64,000 bases of DNA, taken from assembly GCF_020055635.1 (NCBI RefSeq), contig NZ_JAIPUT010000010.1, positions 41,838 through 105,837 on the forward strand, given 5' to 3'. This document shows, one piece after another, positions 56,926-64,000 of this stretch. The notes beneath the pieces were generated by a model, which was given only the letters and a program-made list of their open reading frames with translations, was not told the origin of the DNA and did no database searches. Each line of letters starts with the position of its first letter. The stretch's first letter is position 1. A program made the position numbers and the translations under genes. This DNA comes from Marivita sp. (GTDB lineage Bacteria > Pseudomonadota > Alphaproteobacteria > Rhodobacterales > Rhodobacteraceae).

Positions 56926-57908
56926 TCGCCTCTGTTGTCTTTCTGAGTCTATCCGTTCCGGCGCTTTCGGCGCAGGATTTGCGCCTGGCCCTATGGCACG
57001 TTCAGCTGTCACGGGACGGCCCTGGCCTTCTTTGGCGCGACATTCAAAATCAGGACACGGAGCTTGTGATCGTCGCCGAAGCGCTGCGGGCGGCGGACGC
57101 CGATATCATCGTCCTGACGCGGTTCGATTACGATGCAACAGGCCAGACCCTGAACAGTTTCGGCAAGCTGATCGACGAGTCATATCCGTACAGCATGCCG
57201 CTTGTGTCCAATGCGGGACGGCCCACGGAACATGACATCGACGGAGATGGCCGGTTCGGTGAGCCCGAAGATGCACAAGCCTATGGACGATTTCCGGGGC
57301 AGGAGGCCTTGGCCGTTCTGTCGCGCTACCCGATTGCGTTCGAAGATGCCCGTTCCTTCAATGACCTTCTGTGGCGCGATCTGCCGGGCACCCATGCCCA
57401 GGCAAGTGATACCGGGATCGCCACGCAGCGCCTGTCCAGTGGTGGTCATTGGGTGGTTCCGGTCGACATTGCGCGCGAGTCCGGCACCACGCGCCGTCTG
57501 ACCCTCCTGATCGGCCATGCCGGGGCCCCGGTTTTCGATGGGCCCGAAGACCGCAACGGACGGCGAAATCTGGACGAACTGCGCCTGTGGGAGCAAATAC
57601 TCGAGGGTCAGCACGGCCCACCGCCCGAAGCACCTGTGATCTTCATGGCGAATACCAACCTCGATCCCCAGCGCGGCGAGGGATACCGGGACGCGATGGC
57701 ACAGTTCCTGCAACGGCCCCGCTGGCAGGATCCTCTGTCCGGGGTGATCACCGCCCATTGGGACAGGCCCGGTCCGATGCGTGTTTCCTATCTTCTCCCA
57801 TCCTCGCAGCTCGTTCTTGGCGCGGCGCGCGTCTGGCCCTTGATTCCGGATCGAATGCATAGCCTCATCACGGTCGACATTGCGTGGCCTGATACGCCGT
57901 TGCCTTGA
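56922..57908 (+). CDS. Exported endonuclease/exonuclease/phosphatase family protein (start uncertain)
   Basis: Frame 56739..57908; signal-like (L)IASVVFLSLSVPALSAQD then EEP-like IVVAEALRAADADIIVLTRFDYD..EALAVLSRYPI..FMANTNLD; only nearby start candidate is CTG overlapping the upstream TGA. Confidence 0.75.
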   Translation: MIASVVFLSLSVPALSAQDLRLALWHVQLSRDGPGLLWRDIQNQDTELVIVAEALRAADADIIVLTRFDYDATGQTLNSFGKLIDESYPYSMPLVSNAGRPTEHDIDGDGRFGEPEDAQAYGRFPGQEALAVLSRYPIAFEDARSFNDLLWRDLPGTHAQASDTGIATQRLSSGGHWVVPVDIARESGTTRRLTLLIGHAGAPVFDGPEDRNGRRNLDELRLWEQILEGQHGPPPEAPVIFMANTNLDPQRGEGYRDAMAQFLQRPRWQDPLSGVITAHWDRPGPMRVSYLLPSSQLVLGAARVWPLIPDRMHSLITVDIAWPDTPLP

Positions 57909-57963
57909 CCCTAGGTGCCCGCGGGTCTAGGCGAAGCGCATCTCTTTTGTTCAAAGGAAATCC

Positions 57964-59073
57964 ATGATGAGCAACGCTTCGCTTCTGATTTTGCCCGGCG
58001 ACGGGATCGGCCCCGAGGTGATGGCCGAAGTGCGCAAGATCATTGACTGGTACGGTGCCAAGCGAAACCTGCAGTTTGACGTGAGCGAAGACCTTGTCGG
58101 CGGTGTCGCCTATGACAAGCACGGCACGCCGCTGCATGACGATACGATGGCCAAGGCCCTGGAGGTCGACGCCGTTCTCTTGGGTGCGGTCGGGGGGCCG
58201 AAATACGATGCTCTCGATTTCAGCGTGAAACCCGAACGCGGGCTTCTGCGACTTCGCAAGGAGATGGATCTTTTTGCAAACCTGCGTCCGGCGCAGTGTT
58301 TTGATGCGCTGGCCGATTTCTCGTCGCTGAAAAAGGATGTGGTCGCGGGCCTCGACATCATGATCGTGCGAGAACTGACCAGCGGCATCTACTTCGGCGA
58401 GCCGCGTGGCATCTTCGAGGAAGGCAACGAGCGTGTCGGCATCAACACCCAGCGCTATACCGAAAGCGAGATCGACCGTGTTGCGCGGTCGGCCTTTGAG
58501 TTGGCCCGCCGTCGGAGCAACAAGGTCTGTTCCATGGAAAAGGCCAACGTGATGGAGTCGGGGATCCTGTGGCGTGAAGTCGTGCAGAAAGTGCACGACG
58601 AGGATTATCCGGATGTCGAGCTGTCGCACATGTATGCCGATGCGGGAGCGATGCAGCTTTGCCGCTGGCCCAAGCAGTTCGATGTCATTGTGACAGACAA
58701 CCTGTTCGGCGACCTGCTGTCCGACGCCGCGGCTATGCTTACCGGCAGCCTCGGCATGTTGCCCTCCGCGAGCCTTGGCGCGCCGATGGCGAACGGACGC
58801 CCGAAAGCGTTGTACGAGCCGGTGCACGGATCCGCGCCGGATATCGCCGGTCAGGGCAAGGCGAACCCGATCGCCTGTATCCTCAGCTTTGCGATGGCGC
58901 TGCGCTATTCCTTCGACCAGGGGGACGAGGCGGCACGCCTGGAAGCCGCGATTGAGGCGGTTCTGGCAGATGGTGCCCGTACCGCTGACCTGATGGGTCC
59001 GGAAGACGGCACACCGATGTCGACATCGGAAATGGGCGACGCCATCGTCGCGGCGCTGGACGCGAGCCTGTAA
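57964..59073 (+). CDS. leuB: 3-isopropylmalate dehydrogenase
   Basis: [55 protein letters not shown]. Confidence 0.97.
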   Translation: MMSNASLLILPGDGIGPEVMAEVRKIIDWYGAKRNLQFDVSEDLVGGVAYDKHGTPLHDDTMAKALEVDAVLLGAVGGPKYDALDFSVKPERGLLRLRKEMDLFANLRPAQCFDALADFSSLKKDVVAGLDIMIVRELTSGIYFGEPRGIFEEGNERVGINTQRYTESEIDRVARSAFELARRRSNKVCSMEKANVMESGILWREVVQKVHDEDYPDVELSHMYADAGAMQLCRWPKQFDVIVTDNLFGDLLSDAAAMLTGSLGMLPSASLGAPMANGRPKALYEPVHGSAPDIAGQGKANPIACILSFAMALRYSFDQGDEAARLEAAIEAVLADGARTADLMGPEDGTPMSTSEMGDAIVAALDASL

Positions 59074-59093
59074 ACGAACAGAAGGGGCCAGCC

Positions 59094-60074
59094 ATGTCTT
59101 CGAATGTCAAAGGCGCGCTGCTGGCCCTGATTTCCTTCGGACTGTTTGCGACACACGACGTCTTCATCAAGACGCTCGGGGCCACCTACTCCCCGATCCA
59201 GATCGTGTTCTTCAGCGTGTTGCTGAGTTTTCCATTGGCCACGATCATGCTGATGCGTGACGCCAAGCCGGGCACGCTTGTTCCGGTTCATCCCTGGTGG
59301 ATGGCGGTACGGACCGTGGGCGCTGTCGTTACAGGGGTGTCGGCCTTCTATGCGTTCTCGGCGCTGCCGTTGACGCAAACCTACGCCATCCTGTTCGCGA
59401 CGCCCTTGTTGATCACGGTCCTGTCGATCCCGATCCTGGGCGAAACCGTGCGCCTGCGCCGCTGGTTGGCGGTGATCGTCGGGCTGCTTGGCGTGATGGT
59501 CGTGTTGCGCCCTGGCTCGACGGATCTGACGCTGGGCCATGGGGCGGCCATTCTTGCCGCGTTTGCCGGGGCCTTCGCGTCGATCGTGGTGCGCAAGATC
59601 GGTGCGGAAGAGCGGACCGTGGTGATGCTGTTGTATCCGATGGTGGCGAACTTCGTCGTGATGGGGCTTGCTTTGGGGTTTGTCTACAAGCCCATGCCGA
59701 TCGAACATCTGGGGTTGCTGGCGATCATTTCGATCATGGCGTGGATCGCGGGACGCATCATCATCGCCGCCTACCAGACCGGAGAAGCCGCCATCGTGGC
59801 CCCGATGCAGTATTCCCAGATCCTTTGGGCGACCGCCTATGGGCTCATCTTCTTCGGAGAAACCACCGATCTCTATACCGCGGTGGGGGCCGTCATCATC
59901 ATCGCCTCGGGGCTGTACATCGTCTTCCGCGAAAGCCGGGGCGGGACGTCGCAGAACACGCCTGTCCTGCGCACCCGCAGCAGGGTTGGCACGCCATCGA
60001 CATTGCGGCTGAGCGGCCTGATGACATCCGGGCGGTTCCGCGATCGGCAGAAACCCCCAGAGCCGAAGAACTGA
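59094..60074 (+). CDS. DMT-superfamily (EamA) transporter
   Basis: 10 TM; LALISFGLFATHDVFIKTLGATYSPIQIVFF...TYAILFATPLLITVLSIPILGE. Confidence 0.92.
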   Translation: MSSNVKGALLALISFGLFATHDVFIKTLGATYSPIQIVFFSVLLSFPLATIMLMRDAKPGTLVPVHPWWMAVRTVGAVVTGVSAFYAFSALPLTQTYAILFATPLLITVLSIPILGETVRLRRWLAVIVGLLGVMVVLRPGSTDLTLGHGAAILAAFAGAFASIVVRKIGAEERTVVMLLYPMVANFVVMGLALGFVYKPMPIEHLGLLAIISIMAWIAGRIIIAAYQTGEAAIVAPMQYSQILWATAYGLIFFGETTDLYTAVGAVIIIASGLYIVFRESRGGTSQNTPVLRTRSRVGTPSTLRLSGLMTSGRFRDRQKPPEPKN

Positions 60075-60158
60075 AATGTCCGGTGCCGATTTCGACGGGG
60101 TTTCGCCAAATCAAGGCTTGTCAAACCTGCATATGAGCAGTAGGTCCCGCTTCACGGT

Positions 60159-60235
60159 CGGGCTGTAGCGCAGCCTGGTAGCGCACCTGCTTCGGGAGCA
60201 GGGGGTCGGAGGTTCGAATCCTCTCAGCCCGACCA
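60159..60235 (+). tRNA. tRNA-Pro(CGG)
   Basis: CGGGCTG...CCTGC-TTCGGGA-GCAGG...GGAGG-TTCGAAT-CCTCT-CAGCCCG-ACCA; acceptor, anticodon and T arms pair; CCA encoded. Confidence 0.97.
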
Positions 60236-60255
60236 GTTTCCTCACAGTTCCGAAA

Positions 60256-61277
60256 TCACGCCGCCCTTGCAGCGGCCAGACCGCCTTCGGCAAACGCCGG
60301 AACCAGCGCGCCAAGTTCCAACGCGCGTTCCGGGTTCGACGCGTTGCCATCGAGAGCGCGGCGTTTCACGCCCTGCAGGATCGACGCCATGCGGAAAAAA
60401 CAGAACGCAAGATAGAAGCCGAAGCGCTCTATTCCCGCAAGACCCATGCGCCCGCAATAGGCATCGATGAAAGCCTGGTCTTCGGGTATGCCAAGCGCCT
60501 TCCGGTCCACACCGGCAAGCCCGCGCCCCGTATCCCCCGGCGGCAGGGACCATTGCATGATGACCGCCGCGAGGTCGGCAAAGGGATGGCCCAGGGTGGA
60601 CAACTCCCAATCCAGAACCGCGACACAGCTCGGACGGTCGGGAGCGAATAGCAGGTTGTCGATGCGGTAATCGCCATGCACCAACGTGACCCGTCCGTCA
60701 TCGTCTGGCAGATTGTCGTGCAGCCAGGCGATCAAGCCGTCCATCTCGGGGATCACCTCGGTTTCGCTGGCGCGGTATTGCTTGGTCCAGCGGCCGATCT
60801 GCCGCGCATAGTAATCCCCGTGCGGCCCATAATCCGCAAGACCGATCGCCCCGAGATCGACGGAATGGATCGCGGCCAGAGCGCGGTTCATGTCGTCAAA
60901 GATCGCGCTGCGGTCCGCCATGCCCAGGTCAGGCAGGCGCGGGTCCACGAAGGTGCGGCCCGCCACATGATCCATCACGTAGAACATCGTGCCGATCACC
61001 GTCTCGTCCTCGCACAAGGCGTACATGCGGGCGACGGGCACATCGGTGGCGGCAAGTGCCTGTTGCACGCGGAATTCGCGGTCGACGGCATGGGCCGATT
61101 TCAAAAGCGTTCCCGGCGGCTTGCGCCTCAGCACATAGGCCCCTGACGTGGCGGTCAGCTTGTAGGTCGGGTTGGATTGGCCGGTTGCGAATTTCTCGAC
61201 CGCAATCGGCCCCCGAAAGCCGGGGACATGTGCGGCCATCCAGGCTTCGACGGCGGCACTGTCAAAAGGCGCCGTAC

Positions 61278-61281
<4 letters not shown>
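60256..61281 (-). CDS. Phosphotransferase family protein (APH-like, acyl-CoA dehydrogenase linked)
   Basis: MSTAPFDSAAVEAWMAAHVPGF...VTLVHGDYRIDNLLFAPDRPSCVAVLDWELSTLGHPFADLA. Confidence 0.93.
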
Positions 61282-62507
<1,226 letters not shown>

Positions 62508-63887
62508 TTGGTACTTCTCCCAAGCTTGTTTGCGGCGATCGTAGGCCGAACCGTTGGAAACGACCAGACAGGTGTTTGGTGTGGCTCGGAATGGCCCGTT
62601 TTTGTTGGGTCGGGGACCCCCGGCTCAAATCCTGCGCCGGATCTCCGAGCAGCGATCCGCGAGCGCCGACCGGTTGAGCGGAAAAGGCGCACCAATGCAT
62701 TCTTGCTCGACGTGTAGCGCGCGGGAACGGGAAGCGCATGATGCGCTTCCCTGCAAAACCTGTAGGCGAGCGCGTAGTGCTTTGCCCCGCCTCTCGCGAT
62801 TTCAGTGAGTTAGGGCACCGTTTGCGCACAAAGGATTTCGCCAATTGAGCGCAAAGGTTTTCGCCGCCGGATCTCGACGCGTTGCAAGTGTCGGGCTCGT
62901 CAACGTCTCGTCCTTCTTACTTATTTTTCGAGGAGTCGTGAAGAGCATTTGAACAAGGCGAGCGTCTCTGTCAGCAATTTTCCGGCGCAGTTGGTCACTG
63001 CGTTCTACCCTGAACCGCCCAGCCCACTCAAAGCTTGTAGCCACCTTGAGCTTCATCGATCGCAACTGGCCTGGGACTTCGATGCCCAGCGCGCCGCAGA
63101 ACTCAGACAGGCATGAGTGGCATGGAAACATGCCCGCGCTCAATCTACGAAAGGTTCGGCTGACGAACTCCCGCCATCAGGAATGTCCCCGCGCGACAAC
63201 TACGCGATCCGCGATGTAGCCTTCCGTGCTATGCATCGGCGGAAGAAGGGAGGGCGAGTTGATGCCGTGGAAGCCAAATGACCAGATGACGCGCAAAGAA
63301 CTCGCCGCGCAGCCCATAGAGCGCGGCACGACGCAGCGACAGCGCGTTGGCGATGACCAGATGGGCGCTTATTGGAGCTCTGGAATTGCTTGAGCAAGAA
63401 ACATGCCCTCGACAGGATGTCCCGCCGCCTCGACCAGTGCCCGGGCGATCGGGGCATCTCGGTTACAGCACGCGCAACATCATCCATCGCAACGCGCTTT
63501 GACACTTCTGGCGCGTCAAGACGCACGAGGTGCTCACGGCCGATGAGAAGCCCAGCCTAACCGCGTGCATTGTGTGACTGGGCTCGCATCGCTGAGCCGT
63601 TCTGCGGACCGGCCACAAAGAACCTCAACGGCTTCATCCGTTGGCTGGAGGTGCGGCTGGCGGGTATATGTCCCCGACGGAGATTGTCCGAGCCTCGTAG
63701 ACCGGGTGTCGCGCAGGTCTGCTCAGAGCCCAAACCACCCACGGCGATGATCGCGAATTTCGCGGTGGCAGCATGGGCGGGTTCGACACGACCGGCCCAG
63801 ACCGGATGAGGTGGGTGGCTCCTGCTCCACCGGCATCGAATGTGCCAAAGTGCAGTTGTCATGAACTGCTGAGAAAGGAGCCACCCG

Positions 63888-64000
63888 ATGACAGTTAAGA
63901 CAGTCGGCCTGGATTTGGCCAAGGACGTATTTCAAGTGCACGGCATTTCGGAGAATGGACGCATTATTTTCAACAAGGCGATCAAGCGCGCGAAGCTGCT
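63888..64000 (+). mobile_element. IS110-family transposase, N-terminal start (truncated by window end)
   Basis: ATG at 63888: MTVKTVGLDLAKDVFQVHGISENGRIIFNKAIKRAKLL, typical IS110/IS1111 DEDD transposase N-terminus; RBS AGAAAGGAG. Confidence 0.88.

Noticed and set aside
62802-63143. 113-aa minus-strand ORF in the terminal low-coding region
   Set aside because: No recognisable family or convincing RBS; cannot be supported as a gene from sequence alone.

Overview
The window is a high-GC alphaproteobacterial (Rhodobacteraceae/Roseobacter-type) chromosomal segment. About half of it (1..~31.4 kb) is a photosynthesis gene cluster. In order it contains the bchY 3' end, bchZ, pufQBALMC, dxs, an unexpected secreted CAP/RTX/DUF4214-like protein, idi, bchP, a pucC-like MFS gene, bchG, ppsR, ppaA, bchFNBHLM, lhaA, puhABC, a small ORF, acsF, puhE, hemA and cycA. 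The flank (31.5-62.5 kb) is mostly housekeeping: ugd, a TlpA-like thioredoxin, argH, lysA, a TIGR02302/DUF4175-like protein, arfB, a yhhQ-like transporter, mepA, an MFS gene, yggT, recQ, yaaA, a hybrid histidine kinase, a thiolase, mscS, leuCD, leuB, a DMT transporter, tRNA-Pro(CGG), a phosphotransferase and an acyl-CoA dehydrogenase. The last 1.4 kb is weakly coding and ends in the start of an IS110-family transposase. The most interesting non-coding signals are: (1) a compact minus-strand element at ~40.40-40.57 kb with a 15-nt perfect anti-SD complement, a downstream sequence that can pair with that SD, two micro-ORFs and an intrinsic terminator; (2) four consecutive hairpins between pufC and dxs; (3) a three-way-junction-like fold in front of pufB; (4) a cluster of TGT-N12-ACA (PpsR-type) boxes around bchG/ppsR and ppaA/bchF. 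No searches or folding programs were run. Product names come from reading the translations; structures were paired by eye.
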